Position numbers and translations under genes: made by a program
Origin: Rhodanobacteraceae bacterium
GTDB lineage: Bacteria > Pseudomonadota > Gammaproteobacteria > Xanthomonadales > Rhodanobacteraceae
Assembly (NCBI GenBank): GCA_027019085.1
Contig: JALUXG010000039.1
Coordinates: 1-64,000 of the forward strand
DNA length: 64,000 nt
Direction of reading: 5' to 3'
Part shown: positions 1-11,913 of the stretch, piece after piece
Layout of the letters: every line of letters starts with the position of its first letter
How positions within the stretch are numbered: position 1 is the stretch's first letter
The notes under the pieces: generated by a model
What the model was told of the DNA's origin: nothing
What the model saw: the letters and a program-made list of their open reading frames with translations, nothing else
Databases searched by the model: none

Positions 1-55
1 TCGCGAAGGCGGTCGTACCGTCGGCGCGGGCGTGGTGGCGAAGATCTTCGAGTGA
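1..55 (+). CDS. tuf: Elongation factor Tu, C-terminal end (partial)
   Basis: Translation REGGRTVGAGVVAKIFE-stop is the EF-Tu C-terminus, directly upstream of rpsJ. Confidence 0.93.
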   Translation, partial: REGGRTVGAGVVAKIFE

Positions 56-205
56 GACAGAGCCGGGATGCGGCATGAAGGGGTCCGGGGTTCGCTTTTG
101 CCAATCCCGGAGCCCACTCACCGCAACCGGTTACGCAGGAACAGGCGAGAAGCCGGTTCCATGACAGAGCAGTAGAAACGTTCTTTCGATAAACAGGACA
201 CGGTT

Positions 206-517
206 ATGGCGAACCAGAAGATTCGCATTCGGCTCAAGGCGTACGATCATCGACTGATCGATCGTTCCGCCAGCGAGATTGTCGAGACAGCCAAGCGCAC
301 GGGCGCCACGGTACTCGGTCCGATCCCGCTGCCGACCAAGATCGAGCGCTACACGATTCTGACTTCGCCGCATGTCGACAAGGATGCGCGCGATCAGTAC
401 GAAACGCGTACGCACAAGCGGGTGCTCGACATCATCGACCCCAACGACAAGACCGTGGACGCGCTCATGAAGCTTGATCTTGCAGCGGGCGTGGACGTCC
501 AGATCAAGCTCGGTTGA
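206..517 (+). CDS. rpsJ: 30S ribosomal protein S10
   Basis: [22 protein letters not shown]; first gene of S10 operon. Confidence 0.99.
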   Translation: MANQKIRIRLKAYDHRLIDRSASEIVETAKRTGATVLGPIPLPTKIERYTILTSPHVDKDARDQYETRTHKRVLDIIDPNDKTVDALMKLDLAAGVDVQIKLG

Positions 518-537
518 GCGATAGACAGGATACGAAG

Positions 538-1179
538 ATGAGTATCGGACTGGTTGGCCGCAAATGCGGCATGAGCCGGATCTTCACCGAAGATGGCCAC
601 TCGATTCCGGTGACGCTGATTGAAGCGACACCGAACCGCGTGACCCAGGTCAAGACCCGGGACAACGACGGGTACTGTGCCGTGCAGGTGACTGCAGGGG
701 CCAAGCGTGCCTCCCTGCTGACCAAGCCGGCCAAGGGTCACTACGCCAAGGCGAAGGTCGAGCCCGGCCGCGGCCTGTGGGAATTCCGCGTCAGCGACGA
801 CGACGCCGGCAAGTATGCCGTGGGCGCCGAGATCAAGGTCGACGACGTGTTCGAAGCCGGCCAGGTGGTCGATGTGGCGGGTGTGAGCAAGGGCAAGGGC
901 TTTGCCGGCACCATCAAGCGTCACCACTTCCGTGGGCAGGACAACACGCACGGCAACTCGCTTTCCCACCGTGTGCCGGGTTCGATCGGTCAGAACCAGA
1001 CCCCGGGTCGCGTCTTCCCGGGCAAGAAGATGTCCGGTCACATGGGCGCCGTGCGACGCACAGCGCAGGGACTGGAAGTCGTGAAGATCGACGCCGAGCG
1101 TCACCTGATTGCAGTCAAGGGCGCAGTGCCCGGCGCGACCGGTGGCGACGTCATCATCCGTGCGACGTCGAAAGGTTGA
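538..1179 (+). CDS. rplC: 50S ribosomal protein L3
   Basis: [23 protein letters not shown]-track start at 514 is an upstream extension. Confidence 0.98.
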   Translation: MSIGLVGRKCGMSRIFTEDGHSIPVTLIEATPNRVTQVKTRDNDGYCAVQVTAGAKRASLLTKPAKGHYAKAKVEPGRGLWEFRVSDDDAGKYAVGAEIKVDDVFEAGQVVDVAGVSKGKGFAGTIKRHHFRGQDNTHGNSLSHRVPGSIGQNQTPGRVFPGKKMSGHMGAVRRTAQGLEVVKIDAERHLIAVKGAVPGATGGDVIIRATSKG

Positions 1180-1190
1180 GGAGTAGCGGC

Positions 1191-1793
1191 ATGGAACTGA
1201 ATGTAACTGGCGCCAAGCCGATGAAGGTTTCCGAGGCCGTTTTCGGCGCGGAGTTTCGCGAGCATCTGGTGCATCAGGTGGTGGTGGCCTATCAGGCCAG
1301 CGGTCGTGCCGGCACCAAGGCGCAGAAGACCCGCTCCGAGGTCAATGGCACCACCAAGAAATCCAAACGCCAGAAGGGTGGCGGAGCGCGTCACGGTGCG
1401 CTGACCGCGCCGATCTTCGTTGGTGGCGGCATCACGTTTGCCGCCAAGCCGCGAGATTTCGGACAGAAAGTGAACCGCAAGATGTATCGCGGTGCGCTGC
1501 GCTCCATCGTGGCCGAGCTGGCTCGCCAGGATCGTTTCAAGGTGGTCGAGGACTTTGGCATCGACACGGCCAAGACCAAGCTCATGTCGGCCAAGCTTGC
1601 CGAGCTGGAAGTCAGCGGCCGTGTGCTGCTGGTTTCCGAGAGTGCCGGTGAGGAGCTGTTCCTGGCCGCACGCAACATACCGTATGTGCACGTCGTCGAT
1701 GTGGCGGCGCTCAATCCGGTCAGTCTGGTGGCAGCCGACTACGTCATTGCCACGGTCGATTCGGTGAAGAAACTCGAGGAGTGGCTGGCATGA
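1191..1793 (+). CDS. rplD: 50S ribosomal protein L4
   Basis: [40 protein letters not shown] at 1191. Confidence 0.98.
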   Translation: MELNVTGAKPMKVSEAVFGAEFREHLVHQVVVAYQASGRAGTKAQKTRSEVNGTTKKSKRQKGGGARHGALTAPIFVGGGITFAAKPRDFGQKVNRKMYRGALRSIVAELARQDRFKVVEDFGIDTAKTKLMSAKLAELEVSGRVLLVSESAGEELFLAARNIPYVHVVDVAALNPVSLVAADYVIATVDSVKKLEEWLA

Positions 1794-2083
1794 GCAACGA
1801 ACGCATTCTCGATACCCTGCGCGGCCCGCACATTTCCGAAAAGTCGGCGCTGCTCGGCGGTCAGAACCAGTACGTATTCGTGGTTGCGCCCGACGCGACC
1901 AAGGCCGACGTGAAAGCGGCCGTGGAAGATCTGTTCGAGGTAACCGTCGAGCGGGTCAATATCGTGAACGGAAAGAGCAAAAGCAAGTCGTTCCGTTTCC
2001 GCGCCGGCAAGCGCCAGGGCAAGCGCAAGGCCTATGTCCGTATCGCAGATGGCCAGTCCATCGATATTGCGGCACGGGCCTGA
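1790..2083 (+). CDS. rplW: 50S ribosomal protein L23
   Basis: [22 protein letters not shown]; overlaps rplD stop. Confidence 0.98.
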   Translation: MSNERILDTLRGPHISEKSALLGGQNQYVFVVAPDATKADVKAAVEDLFEVTVERVNIVNGKSKSKSFRFRAGKRQGKRKAYVRIADGQSIDIAARA

Positions 2084-2101
2084 TTCAGGAGTTCAATTTC
2101 G

Positions 2102-2929
2102 ATGGCACTGATCAAACTCAAGCCAACTTCACCCGGACGCCGATCCACGGTGCGCGTGTCCACCCCGGGGCTGCACAAGGGCGCGCCCTACGCGGCGCTG
2201 ACCGAGGCGCAGTCGCGGACCGGTGGGCGTAACCATCATGGTCGGATCACGACGCGTCATCGTGGTGGTGGTCACAAGCAGCTTTACCGCATCATCGATT
2301 TCAAGCGCAACAAGATCGGTATCGCTGCGCGCGTGGAACGGCTGGAATACGATCCCAATCGCACCGCGCACATTGCCCTGGTCTGTTATGCCGATGGCGA
2401 GCGCCGCTACATCATCGCCCCCAAGGGCCTTGAGGTCGGCGACCGCATCCTGGCCGGCTCCAGTGCGCCGATCAAGCCGGGCAACAGCCTTCCCTTGCGC
2501 AACATTCCGGTCGGTACCACGGTGCACTGCATCGAGCTCAAGCCGGGCAAGGGTGCGCAGATCGCGCGCAGCGCCGGGGCCTCGGCCCAGCTTGTCGCGC
2601 GTGAATCGGCCTATGCCACCCTGCGCTTGCGCTCGGGCGAGATGCGTCGCGTCTCGATCGAATGCAGTGCCACCATAGGCGAGGTCGGCAACAGCGAGCA
2701 TAGCCTGCGCAAGCTCGGCAAGGCCGGCGCCAAGCGCTGGCGTGGTGTGCGCCCGACCGTCCGCGGTGTGGCCATGAACCCGGTCGACCACCCGCACGGC
2801 GGTGGTGAAGGCCGTACCTCCGGCGGCCGTCATCCGGTCAGCCCCTGGGGCACGCCGACCAAGGGTTACAAGACCCGCAACAACAAGCGCACGGACAAGT
2901 TCATCGTGCGCCGTCGCAGCAAGAAGTAA
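2102..2929 (+). CDS. rplB: 50S ribosomal protein L2
   Basis: [40 protein letters not shown]. Confidence 0.99.
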   Translation: MALIKLKPTSPGRRSTVRVSTPGLHKGAPYAALTEAQSRTGGRNHHGRITTRHRGGGHKQLYRIIDFKRNKIGIAARVERLEYDPNRTAHIALVCYADGERRYIIAPKGLEVGDRILAGSSAPIKPGNSLPLRNIPVGTTVHCIELKPGKGAQIARSAGASAQLVARESAYATLRLRSGEMRRVSIECSATIGEVGNSEHSLRKLGKAGAKRWRGVRPTVRGVAMNPVDHPHGGGEGRTSGGRHPVSPWGTPTKGYKTRNNKRTDKFIVRRRSKK

Positions 2930-2941
2930 AGGGAGACGATC

Positions 2942-3214
2942 ATGCCGCGTTCTTTGAAGAAGGGTCCGTTCGTCGACCTGCATCTGCTGAAAAAGGTGGA
3001 GGCTGCCTCTGCCGCCAACAACCGGCGTCCGATCAAGACCTGGTCGCGCCGTTCGATGGTTCTTCCGGAAATGGTCGGATTGACCATAGCCATTCACAAC
3101 GGGCGCCAGCATGTCCCGGTGTTGATCAACGAGAACATGGTCGGGCACAAGCTCGGCGAGTTCGCGGTGACCCGCACCTTCAAGGGACACTCCGGCGACA
3201 AGAAGTCGAAATGA
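2942..3214 (+). CDS. rpsS: 30S ribosomal protein S19
   Basis: [20 protein letters not shown]. Confidence 0.99.
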   Translation: MPRSLKKGPFVDLHLLKKVEAASAANNRRPIKTWSRRSMVLPEMVGLTIAIHNGRQHVPVLINENMVGHKLGEFAVTRTFKGHSGDKKSK

Positions 3215-3228
3215 CGATGGGTAGCACG

Positions 3229-3558
3229 ATGGAAGCCAAAGCGATCCTGCGCAGTGCGCGCATCTCGGCGCAGAAAGTGCGCCTGGTGGCCGACATGGTC
3301 CGCGGCATGCCCGTCGGCCAGGCCGATGGCGTGCTCGAATACACCAACAAGAAGGCCGCGCACCTGGTGCGCAAGGTACTGCTGTCCGCCGTTGCCAATG
3401 CCGAGAACAACCTCGGCGCCGATGTCGACGAACTCAAGGTGGCACGCATCTTCGTGGACGAAGGGCCGACGATGAAGCGCATGCATGCCCGTGCCAAGGG
3501 TCGCGGATCACGCATCCTGCGGCGTACCAGCCACATCACTGTCGTTGTTGGCGACTGA
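3229..3558 (+). CDS. rplV: 50S ribosomal protein L22
   Basis: [26 protein letters not shown]. Confidence 0.98.
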   Translation: MEAKAILRSARISAQKVRLVADMVRGMPVGQADGVLEYTNKKAAHLVRKVLLSAVANAENNLGADVDELKVARIFVDEGPTMKRMHARAKGRGSRILRRTSHITVVVGD

Positions 3559-3574
3559 AGCGAGGACGTAAACG

Positions 3575-4288
3575 ATGGGTCACAAAGTTCATCCCACCGG
3601 CATCCGCCTCGGCATTTCCAAGGACTGGAATTCCAAGTGGTACGCCAACAAGGGCCACTATGCCGAGTATCTTGCCGCCGATCTGAAGGTTCGTGAGCTG
3701 CTCAGGGACAAGCTCAAGCAGGCAGGTGTCTCGCGCATACAGATCGAGCGTCCCGCCAACAATGCCCGTATTACCATCCATACCGCACGTCCGGGCGTGG
3801 TGATCGGCAAGAAGGGCGAGGACATCGAGAAACTGCGCACGGAAGTCACCAAGTTGATGGGTGTGCCTACGCATATCAACGTCAACGAGGTGCGCAAGCC
3901 CGAGCTCGACGCGCAGCTGGTTGCCGAATCGATCGCCAACCAGCTGGAACGTCGCATCATGTTCCGCCGCGCCATGCGACGCGCAGTCGGCAATGCCATG
4001 CGCCTGGGTGCCTTGGGCGTGAAGGTACATGTCGCGGGGCGTCTCAACGGTGCTGAAATCGCCCGTTCGGAGTGGAGCCGGGAAGGACGCGTCCCCCTGC
4101 ATACCCTGCGTGCGGACATCGATTACGGTTTTGCGGAGGCACACACCACCTACGGCGTGATCGGCATCAAGGTATGGGTCTACAAGGGCGAGATCTTTGA
4201 TCTCGAGCATGTCGAGGAAGCCAAGGACGAGAAGTCGTCCCCTCGCCGCGACGGCGGTGAAGGCCGTCGTGCCCGGGCTGCGAAGTAA
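3575..4288 (+). CDS. rpsC: 30S ribosomal protein S3
   Basis: [26 protein letters not shown]-domain region. Confidence 0.99.
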   Translation: MGHKVHPTGIRLGISKDWNSKWYANKGHYAEYLAADLKVRELLRDKLKQAGVSRIQIERPANNARITIHTARPGVVIGKKGEDIEKLRTEVTKLMGVPTHINVNEVRKPELDAQLVAESIANQLERRIMFRRAMRRAVGNAMRLGALGVKVHVAGRLNGAEIARSEWSREGRVPLHTLRADIDYGFAEAHTTYGVIGIKVWVYKGEIFDLEHVEEAKDEKSSPRRDGGEGRRARAAK

Positions 4289-4300
4289 GGAGTCGAAGTC

Positions 4301-4714
4301 ATGCTGCAACCGAAGCGAACCAAATACCGCAAGATGCACAAGGGCCGCAACCGTGGCCTGAGCCAGAACTCCAACCTCGTCAGCTTCGGCGAATTCGGTT
4401 TGAAGGCAACAACCCGCGGGCAACTGACTGCGCGCCAGATCGAGGCCGCGCGTCGCTGCATCACCCGTTACGTCAAGCGTGGCGGAAAGCTGTGGATCCG
4501 CGTGTTCCCGGACAAGCCGATCACCAAGAAGCCGATCGAAGTGCGCATGGGTTCGGGCAAGGGCAACGTCGAGTTCTGGGTTGCCCCTATCCAGCCGGGC
4601 CGCATGCTGTATGAAATCGAGGGTGTTGACGAGCAGACCGCACGCGAGGCCTTCCGTCTTGCAGCGGCCAAGCTTTCCGTGCAAACCCAGTTCGTGACCA
4701 GGGCGGTGATGTGA
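4301..4714 (+). CDS. rplP: 50S ribosomal protein L16
   Basis: [20 protein letters not shown]. Confidence 0.99.
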   Translation: MLQPKRTKYRKMHKGRNRGLSQNSNLVSFGEFGLKATTRGQLTARQIEAARRCITRYVKRGGKLWIRVFPDKPITKKPIEVRMGSGKGNVEFWVAPIQPGRMLYEIEGVDEQTAREAFRLAAAKLSVQTQFVTRAVM

Positions 4715-4899
4715 TGGCTATCAACGACATTCGTGACAAATCGGTCGATGAGCTCAAGGAGCACCTGCTCGAACTGCGCAAGGAGCAGTTGAACCTTCGC
4801 ATGCAGCAGGGTTCCGGACAGCTTTCCCAACCGCATCAGATGCGCCGTGTACGGCGCGACATCGCCCGCACGAAATTCGTGCTGGGCGAGAAGAAGTAA
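4714..4899 (+). CDS. rpmC: 50S ribosomal protein L29
   Basis: [31 protein letters not shown]. Confidence 0.97.
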   Translation: MAINDIRDKSVDELKEHLLELRKEQLNLRMQQGSGQLSQPHQMRRVRRDIARTKFVLGEKK

Positions 4900-4910
4900 G
4901 GGCCGCCGTT

Positions 4911-5171
4911 ATGAGCGAGAATCAGAAAACAGCACGTAGCCTGCAGGGTCGCGTGATCAGCGACAAGATGACCAATACGGTCACTGTGCTGATCGAGCGC
5001 CAGGTGCAGCACCCGGTGTTCGGCAAGATCATCCGTCGATCCACAAAGTTGCACGCGCACGATGAATCGGGTGCGCGGGAAGGCGACGTCGTGCGGATCG
5101 AGGAATGTCGTCCGCTTTCCAGGACCAAGCATCATCGCGTGGTCGAAATCGTTTCGCGTGCGGAACAGTAA
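4911..5171 (+). CDS. rpsQ: 30S ribosomal protein S17
   Basis: [32 protein letters not shown]. Confidence 0.98.
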   Translation: MSENQKTARSLQGRVISDKMTNTVTVLIERQVQHPVFGKIIRRSTKLHAHDESGAREGDVVRIEECRPLSRTKHHRVVEIVSRAEQ

Positions 5172-5186
5172 GGCGAGGATGCAGAC

Positions 5187-5555
5187 ATGATCCAGATGCA
5201 AAGCACGCTTTCCGCAGCCGACAACAGCGGTGCCCGTGAGTTGATGTGCATCAAGGTGCTCGGTGGCTCCAAGCGCCGTTATGCTCGCATCGGCGATGTC
5301 ATCAAGGTGACCGTCAAGGATGCCATTCCACGTGGCAAGGTGAAGAAGGGCGAGGTGTACAACGCCGTCGTCGTACGCACCGCCAAGGGTGTGCGTCGTG
5401 GCGACGGTTCGCTGATCCGTTTCGACGGGAATGCGGCCGTACTACTCAACAACAAGCTCGAGCCGATCGGTACCCGTATCTTCGGGCCGGTTACTCGCGA
5501 GCTGCGCAGCGAGAAGTTCATGAAGATCGTCTCGCTCGCGCCCGAAGTGCTCTGA
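5187..5555 (+). CDS. rplN: 50S ribosomal protein L14
   Basis: [28 protein letters not shown]. Confidence 0.99.
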   Translation: MIQMQSTLSAADNSGARELMCIKVLGGSKRRYARIGDVIKVTVKDAIPRGKVKKGEVYNAVVVRTAKGVRRGDGSLIRFDGNAAVLLNNKLEPIGTRIFGPVTRELRSEKFMKIVSLAPEVL

Positions 5556-5571
5556 GCGGAGACCTGAAACC

Positions 5572-5889
5572 ATGAATCGAATCAAGAAGGGTGATCACGT
5601 CATCGTGACCACCGGCAAGAACAAGGGCCAGCGCGGTGACGTGCTCAGTGTGGACGGTGACCGGGTGTTCGTTTCGAACGTAAACCTGGTGAAGCGCCAC
5701 ACCAAGGGCAACCCCCAGGATCCGCAGGCCCCGAGCGGAATCATCGAGCGTGAAGCCTCGATCCATATTTCCAACGTGATGCTGTTCAACCCCGCCACCA
5801 ACAAGGGTGAACGCGTTGGCACCAAGTCGCTCGAAGATGGGCGAAAGGTGCGCGTGTATCGCTCCAGTGGCGAGGTCGTTGACCTGTAA
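5572..5889 (+). CDS. rplX: 50S ribosomal protein L24
   Basis: [24 protein letters not shown]. Confidence 0.98.
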   Translation: MNRIKKGDHVIVTTGKNKGQRGDVLSVDGDRVFVSNVNLVKRHTKGNPQDPQAPSGIIEREASIHISNVMLFNPATNKGERVGTKSLEDGRKVRVYRSSGEVVDL

Positions 5890-5899
5890 GGACGAAATC

Positions 5900-6439
5900 A
5901 TGACGCGCCTTGAAAACTTCTACAAAGAGCAGGTCGTACCCAAGCTTGTCGAGCGGTTCGGCTACAAGAACGTGATGCAGGTTCCCCGCATCACCAAGAT
6001 CACGCTGAACATGGGCGTGGGCGAAGCCGTGGGCAACAAGAAAGTGCTCGAGAACGCGCTTGGCGACATGGCAAGCATTGCCGGCCAGAAGCCGGTGACC
6101 ACCAAGGCCCGCGTCTCGGTCGCGTCGTTCAAGATTCGTGATGGCTGGCCGATCGGCTGCATGGTGACGTTGCGACGCGCCCGCATGTACGAGTTTCTCG
6201 ACCGCCTGATCAACGTTTCACTGCCCCGCGTCCGCGACTTCCGCGGTGTCAATGGCCGTTCCTTCGATGGCCGTGGCAACTACAACATGGGCGTGAAGGA
6301 ACAGATCATTTTCCCGGAGATCGACTACGACCAGATCGATGCCATTCGCGGCATGGATATCTCCATCACCACGACCGCCAAAAGCGACGAGGAAGGCAGG
6401 GCGCTGCTCGAGGCCTTCAACTTCCCCTTCCGCAACTGA
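5900..6439 (+). CDS. rplE: 50S ribosomal protein L5
   Basis: [31 protein letters not shown]. Confidence 0.98.
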   Translation: MTRLENFYKEQVVPKLVERFGYKNVMQVPRITKITLNMGVGEAVGNKKVLENALGDMASIAGQKPVTTKARVSVASFKIRDGWPIGCMVTLRRARMYEFLDRLINVSLPRVRDFRGVNGRSFDGRGNYNMGVKEQIIFPEIDYDQIDAIRGMDISITTTAKSDEEGRALLEAFNFPFRN

Positions 6440-6454
6440 TTCAAGGGTACCGAC

Positions 6455-6760
6455 ATGGCCAAGACCTCCATGGTCCAGCGTGACATCAAGCGCGCCAAGC
6501 TAGTTGCCAAGTACGCCGAAAAGCGTGCCGCATTGAAGAAGATCGTGCTCAATCCGGAAGCCTCCTACGAGGAAAAGATGGAAGCACAGGCGCAGCTGCA
6601 GAAGCTGCCGCGCGATTCCAGTGCGGTTCGCATGCGCAATCGTTGTGCACTGACCGGGCGTCCACGTGGCGTCTACCGCAAGTTCGGTCTTGGCCGTAAC
6701 AAGCTGCGCGAGGCCACCATGAGTGGCAACGTGCCCGGCCTGCGCAAGGCCAGTTGGTAA
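6455..6760 (+). CDS. rpsN: 30S ribosomal protein S14
   Basis: [38 protein letters not shown]. Confidence 0.98.
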   Translation: MAKTSMVQRDIKRAKLVAKYAEKRAALKKIVLNPEASYEEKMEAQAQLQKLPRDSSAVRMRNRCALTGRPRGVYRKFGLGRNKLREATMSGNVPGLRKASW

Positions 6761-6903
6761 GAGTGAACGCCAGTCCCCGGGACTCGTTTTCCGGGGGCGT
6801 CGCTGCTATAATTGTCTGTCTGCCCGGCCGGCGGTTGCTCGCCGGGTATTACAATCAAAGATTCCGGTCAACGGATATCGGTGCAATCTCAAAGGTTTGA
6901 CTC

Positions 6904-7302
6904 ATGAGCATGACTGATCCCATTGCCGACATGTTCACGCGGATTCGCAACGCCCAGGCCATGGGCAAGGCAACCGTTCGCATGCCGGCCTCCAAGCTGA
7001 AGGCATCCATTGCCGATTTGCTCGCCAACGAGGGCTATATCCTCGGCAGTACGATCGAGCAAGGCGATGACAAGAAGCCCACGCTCGCAATACAGCTCAA
7101 GTATTTCGAAGGTCGCCCGGCCATCGAGCGCATCCAGCGTGTGAGCCGGTCGGGCCTGCGCGTGTATCGCGGCAAGAATGAACTGCCCAAGGTCATCGGT
7201 GGCCTTGGCATCTCCATCATCTCGACCTCAGCCGGCCTCTTGACCGATGCCCAGGCCCGCAGCAAGGGCGTGGGTGGCGAAGTGATCGGCCTGGTGGCCT
7301 AA
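6904..7302 (+). CDS. rpsH: 30S ribosomal protein S8
   Basis: [22 protein letters not shown]. Confidence 0.98.
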   Translation: MSMTDPIADMFTRIRNAQAMGKATVRMPASKLKASIADLLANEGYILGSTIEQGDDKKPTLAIQLKYFEGRPAIERIQRVSRSGLRVYRGKNELPKVIGGLGISIISTSAGLLTDAQARSKGVGGEVIGLVA

Positions 7303-7314
7303 GGGGAGTCTGTC

Positions 7315-7842
7315 ATGTCACGTATTGCCAATGCCCCGATTGCCCTGCCGAAGGGTGTGGAATTCAAGTCCGATGCCGAAGGCGTGGTCGTCAAGGGTCC
7401 GAAGGGAACGCTTTCGCTTCATGCACTCCCCGGTGTGAGCGTGGAGAACCAGGACGGTACCCTGCGTGTGGGTATGGTCGAGGGCGGTGAAGTGAAGTAT
7501 GCCGGTACCGCGCGCGCCCTGATTGCAAACATGATCCATGGGGTTACCACCGGTTTCGAGCGCAAGCTCGAGCTGGTCGGGGTTGGGTACCGGGCCTCCA
7601 TGCAGGGCAAGAGCCTCAATCTCAGCGTGGGTTATTCGCATCCGGTGCTTTTCGAGGCTCCGGATGGGATCACCATTGAAACCCCGAGCCAGACCGAAGT
7701 GCTGGTCAAGGGTGCCGACAAGCAGCGCGTCGGCCAGGTGGCAGCAAAAATTCGTTCGGTGCGCCCGCCGGAACCGTACAAGGGCAAGGGTGTCCGCTAT
7801 GCGGGCGAGCGTATCAGTCTGAAGGAAGCCAAGAAGGCCTAA
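7315..7842 (+). CDS. rplF: 50S ribosomal protein L6
   Basis: [34 protein letters not shown] type motif. Confidence 0.98.
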   Translation: MSRIANAPIALPKGVEFKSDAEGVVVKGPKGTLSLHALPGVSVENQDGTLRVGMVEGGEVKYAGTARALIANMIHGVTTGFERKLELVGVGYRASMQGKSLNLSVGYSHPVLFEAPDGITIETPSQTEVLVKGADKQRVGQVAAKIRSVRPPEPYKGKGVRYAGERISLKEAKKA

Positions 7843-7900
7843 TCCGCGCAGGAACGTTTCCTGAGTGCATAGCCGATCCGTTTCCGGGAGTAGCAAGATC

Positions 7901-8254
7901 GTGGACAAGAAAATCGCCCGTCAGCGCCGTGCCAAATCCACGCGCGCCCATATTCGCAAGCTGGCCGTGCCGCGCCTGACGGTGCACCGTTCCGGCCAGC
8001 ATCTCTACGCGCAGGTGATCGATGCCAGCGGCAGCAAGGTCGTGGCCGCCGCCTCGACCTTGCAGAAGTCGGTCAGTGAGGGCCTGAAGGGCACCAAGAA
8101 CATCGCTGCCGCCGCCGCTGTCGGCAAGGCTGTGGCCGAGCGTTCCCTGGCTGCAGGGGTCGAAAGCGTGGCTTTCGATCGCTCCGGCATGAAATACCAC
8201 GGCCGCATCAAGGCCATTGCCGAGGCTGCCCGCGAGGCCGGCCTCAAGTTCTAA
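7901..8254 (+). CDS. rplR: 50S ribosomal protein L18 (GTG start)
   Basis: GTG at 7901 gives [24 protein letters not shown]-track ATG at 7865 is an extension. Confidence 0.93.
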   Translation: MDKKIARQRRAKSTRAHIRKLAVPRLTVHRSGQHLYAQVIDASGSKVVAAASTLQKSVSEGLKGTKNIAAAAAVGKAVAERSLAAGVESVAFDRSGMKYHGRIKAIAEAAREAGLKF

Positions 8255-8409
8255 ACCGGGAACACGGAATCGCGGACAGGGAATTGCAACGCGCTTGTAG
8301 CATGCACAATTCCCCATTTCACATTCCAGGCGTTCAAACAACAACTCCAAGCGGCCAAGAGCCGTAATTTGCAAGCCCCGGAATGATTCCGGGCACGACA
8401 GGAAAAGAC

Positions 8410-8919
8410 ATGTCTTCGAGTGATCGTGACAATTCGGACGGCCTGCTGGAAAAGCTGATTGCCGTCAACCGCGTGGCCAAGACCGTCAAGGGTGGCCGGC
8501 AGATGAGCTTTACCGCCCTGACGGTGGTCGGTGACGGCGAGGGCCGCGTCGGCTTCGGATATGGCAAGGCGCGCGAAGTGCCGCTGGCCATTTCCAAGGC
8601 CATGGACCGTGCCCGCCGTAACATGGTCAAGATCGACCTCAACAACGGCACCCTGTGGTATGCCATCAAGGCCAACCACGGTGCAGCGCGGGTGTACATG
8701 CAACCCGCAGCGGAAGGTACCGGCGTGATTGCAGGCGGCGCCATGCGTGCCGTGCTCGAGGTGGTCGGCGTGCGCAATGTTCTGGCCAAGGCCGTGGGTT
8801 CGCGCAACCCGATCAATCTCGTCCGCGCCACCATCAACGGCCTCAAGGCGGTCGCTTCTCCCGAACATGTGGCGGCCAAGCGTGGCAAGACCGTGGAAGA
8901 GGTGATGGGTCATGGCTAA
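8410..8919 (+). CDS. rpsE: 30S ribosomal protein S5
   Basis: [40 protein letters not shown]. Confidence 0.98.
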   Translation: MSSSDRDNSDGLLEKLIAVNRVAKTVKGGRQMSFTALTVVGDGEGRVGFGYGKAREVPLAISKAMDRARRNMVKIDLNNGTLWYAIKANHGAARVYMQPAAEGTGVIAGGAMRAVLEVVGVRNVLAKAVGSRNPINLVRATINGLKAVASPEHVAAKRGKTVEEVMGHG

Positions 8920-9103
8920 GAACAACGTGGCAACCGTACGTGTGCGCCTGGTCAAGGGCCTGCGCGGTGTGCAGCAGCGTCATCGTCTCAGCGTCCGGGC
9001 CCTGGGCCTGAACAAGATCAACGATGTGCGTGAACTGAAGGACAGCCCCCAGGTGCGTGGTCTGATCAACAAGGTCGGCTACCTGGTCAGTGTCGAGGAG
9101 TAA
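8912..9103 (+). CDS. rpmD: 50S ribosomal protein L30
   Basis: [33 protein letters not shown]. Confidence 0.97.
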   Translation: MAKNNVATVRVRLVKGLRGVQQRHRLSVRALGLNKINDVRELKDSPQVRGLINKVGYLVSVEE

Positions 9104-9109
9104 TCGATC

Positions 9110-9541
9110 ATGCGTCTGAATACCATCAAGCCATCCGCGGGTTCGCGCCAGTCCCGCACTCGTGTCGGGCGTGGCATCGGATCGGGTCTGGGCAAGACTT
9201 GCGGTCGCGGCCACAAGGGTCAGCACGCGCGCTCGGGCGGTTATCACAAGGTCGGTTTCGAGGGCGGCCAGATGCCGCTGCAGCGTCGCCTGCCCAAGGT
9301 GGGTTTTCGCTCGCTTAAGAAAGCCGATACCGAGCAGGTATTTCTTTACCAGCTGGCCGTCGTGAAGGCCGATACCATCGATTTCGCGGCGTTGCGTGAA
9401 GCGGGTCTGGTCAGCAGTCGTGCCAAGAAGGTCAAGGTCGTGCTGCAGGGCGGCATCGATCGCGCCGTCAAGCTGTCCGGCCTGCTGGTCACGGCGGGTG
9501 CCAAGGCTGCCATTGAGGCAGCCGGCGGAAGCGTGGAGTAA
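9110..9541 (+). CDS. rplO: 50S ribosomal protein L15
   Basis: [38 protein letters not shown]. Confidence 0.98.
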   Translation: MRLNTIKPSAGSRQSRTRVGRGIGSGLGKTCGRGHKGQHARSGGYHKVGFEGGQMPLQRRLPKVGFRSLKKADTEQVFLYQLAVVKADTIDFAALREAGLVSSRAKKVKVVLQGGIDRAVKLSGLLVTAGAKAAIEAAGGSVE

Positions 9542-9550
9542 ATCGCGATC

Positions 9551-10879
9551 ATGGCAGGTTCGCAGGGCAACAGCATGCTTGGATCGCTTGGCAAGCTCAC
9601 CGAGCTTCGCCAGCGCATCTTCTTCGTCATCGGCGCACTGGTGGTGTTCCGCCTGGGCTCGTTCGTGCCGGTGCCTGGCGTGAATCCCGAGGCCATGACC
9701 AATTTCGTCAATCAGCAGGGCGGCCTCCTGGGCATGTTCAACATGTTCTCGGGTGGCGCGCTCAGCCGTTTGTCCGTGTTTGCCCTGGGCGTGATGCCGT
9801 ACATCTCGGCGTCCATCGTGGTGCAGATGATGGGCGCCGTCGTGCCGAGCATGCAGGCCCTGAAGAAGGAAGGCGAAGCCGGGCAGCGCACCCTGACGAT
9901 GTATACCCGGATCGGGACGGTCGGTCTGGCGGCGTTCCAGGCCTTCGGCATTGCCGTGGCGCTGCAGAAGCAGCACGCGCCTGACGGCACCGCGCTGGTC
10001 TACTTCCAGGGGGGCGGATTTGTGCTGTCGGCAGTGGTCGGTTTGACCGCGGGTGCCATGTTCCTGATGTGGCTGGGCGAGCAGATGACCGAACGCGGCG
10101 TGGGCAACGGCATTTCGCTGCTCATCTTTGCCGGTATCGTTGCAGGCCTGCCTTCGGCGGTCATGCATACGCTGACCATGTCGCAGAACGGGGAGCTGTC
10201 CACGTTGCGCATGTTCATGGTCATTGCCGTGGTGCTTGCCGTGACTGCCTTCGTCGTGTTCATGGAAAAGGCCCAGCGCCGCATCACGGTCAACTATGCA
10301 AGACGTGGTGGTGGACGACAGGGCTATCAGAACCAGACATCGCACCTGCCATTGAAGATCAACATGTCGGGTGTGATTCCGCCGATCTTCGCTTCCAGCC
10401 TGCTGATGTTCCCGGCCACGGTGGCGAATTTCATGGGAGCGGGCGATCGCTCGCACTGGCTGACGATCCTGACCACGACCCTGTCGCCGGGCGAGCCGCT
10501 GCATGAGTTCATGTATGGCGCGCTGATCCTGATTTTTGCGTTCTTCTACACCGCTATCGTGTTCAACTCGCAGGAAACGGCGGACAATCTCAAACGGTCC
10601 GGTGCCCTGATTCCAGGCATTCGTCCCGGGCGCAGCACGGCGCAGTACATCGACGGGGTGATGACCCGTCTGACCACGGTGGGTGCCATTTACCTGGTGC
10701 TGGTGTGCCTGGTTCCCACGTTCTTGCAGAATGCGTGGCATGTGCCGTTTTATTTCGGCGGTACTTCGTTGCTGATTGTGGTCGTGGTGGTGATGGATTT
10801 CACGGCCCAGGTGCAGGCGCATCTGGTCAGTCACCAGTATGAAAATCTGCTCAAGAAAGCCAATCTCCGTCGTAGCTGA
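9551..10879 (+). CDS. secY: Preprotein translocase subunit SecY
   Basis: LTELRQRIFFVIGALVVFRLGSFVPVPG; multi-TM SecY signature, in spc operon. Confidence 0.98.
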   Translation: MAGSQGNSMLGSLGKLTELRQRIFFVIGALVVFRLGSFVPVPGVNPEAMTNFVNQQGGLLGMFNMFSGGALSRLSVFALGVMPYISASIVVQMMGAVVPSMQALKKEGEAGQRTLTMYTRIGTVGLAAFQAFGIAVALQKQHAPDGTALVYFQGGGFVLSAVVGLTAGAMFLMWLGEQMTERGVGNGISLLIFAGIVAGLPSAVMHTLTMSQNGELSTLRMFMVIAVVLAVTAFVVFMEKAQRRITVNYARRGGGRQGYQNQTSHLPLKINMSGVIPPIFASSLLMFPATVANFMGAGDRSHWLTILTTTLSPGEPLHEFMYGALILIFAFFYTAIVFNSQETADNLKRSGALIPGIRPGRSTAQYIDGVMTRLTTVGAIYLVLVCLVPTFLQNAWHVPFYFGGTSLLIVVVVVMDFTAQVQAHLVSHQYENLLKKANLRRS

Positions 10880-11008
10880 GACGCAGGGAGATCGGTTCTG
10901 GGTGAAAGCCGATGGCTGACGTCAGTCACCACAGGGCTTTCTGTTTGATCAATTTGCAGTTAGAATTGCGCGTTTACCGCGCTCGATAGATATCGGAGAG
11001 AAGAACTC

Positions 11009-11365
11009 ATGGCGCGCATTGCGGGTGTCAATTTGCCGGTCCACAAACACGTCTGGATCGGTCTGCAGAGCATTTACGGCATCGGGCGTACCCGGTCCCG
11101 GAAAGTCTGCGCCGAAGCCGGAGTGGAACCCACCACCCCGATCAAGTCGCTCAGCGAAGGCGAAGTCGAAAAGCTTCGTGCCGAGGTCGGCAAGTACGTG
11201 ATCGAGGGCGATCTCAGGCGTGAAGTCGGCATGTCGATCAAACGTCTGATGGACCTGGGTTGCTACCGCGGCCTGCGTCATCGTCGTGGCCTGCCGGTGC
11301 GCGGGCAGCGTACCAAGACCAACGCACGTACCCGCAAGGGCCCGCGTCGTCCGATCAAGCGCTGA
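11009..11365 (+). CDS. rpsM: 30S ribosomal protein S13
   Basis: [30 protein letters not shown]. Confidence 0.98.
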   Translation: MARIAGVNLPVHKHVWIGLQSIYGIGRTRSRKVCAEAGVEPTTPIKSLSEGEVEKLRAEVGKYVIEGDLRREVGMSIKRLMDLGCYRGLRHRRGLPVRGQRTKTNARTRKGPRRPIKR

Positions 11366-11445
11366 GTGTTTCACGTGCGGTCAATGCTGACCGCGTAACG
11401 TTGAACGGCCCGGACGGGCCGCATGGATCTACAAGAACCTTAACT

Positions 11446-11832
11446 ATGGCAAAGCCGGTCAAGACAAAGAAGAAGGTCAAGCGCGTCGTTACCGATGCGA
11501 TCGCCCATGTGCAGGCGTCCTTCAACAACACCATCGTCACCATCACCGATCGCCAGGGCAATGCGCTTTCCTGGGCGACCGCTGGCGGTGCCGGTTTCCG
11601 CGGATCGCGCAAGTCCACGCCATTTGCAGCCCAGGTTGCCGCCGAACGTGCAGGGCGTGCCGCCCTGGATTACGGCGTAAAGACCGTCGAGGTGCGCATC
11701 AAGGGACCGGGTCCCGGCCGTGAATCGGCGGTGCGTTCGCTCAATGCCCTGGGTTACAAGGTGCTCAACATCACCGACGTCACGCCCATTCCGCACAATG
11801 GCTGCCGTCCCCCGAAGAAACGCCGCGTCTGA
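11446..11832 (+). CDS. rpsK: 30S ribosomal protein S11
   Basis: [42 protein letters not shown]. Confidence 0.98.
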   Translation: MAKPVKTKKKVKRVVTDAIAHVQASFNNTIVTITDRQGNALSWATAGGAGFRGSRKSTPFAAQVAAERAGRAALDYGVKTVEVRIKGPGPGRESAVRSLNALGYKVLNITDVTPIPHNGCRPPKKRRV

Positions 11833-11913
11833 CCATTTGGTTTTGCTGTCAAACACGTTTGCGAAGATCAAGACCCGGTCCTTGATGACCGGACTTTCAA
11901 AAGAGAAGCAATT

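Noticed and set aside
8843-10834. 663-aa antisense ORF over secY/rplO
   Set aside because: Shadow ORF opposite strongly conserved ribosomal and secY coding sequence; His/Gln/Arg-rich composition typical of antisense GC-rich frames.
10880-11008. Missing rpmJ between secY and rpsM as a possible loss
   Set aside because: No L36-like ORF seen, but rpmJ is often located elsewhere; cannot be judged from one window.
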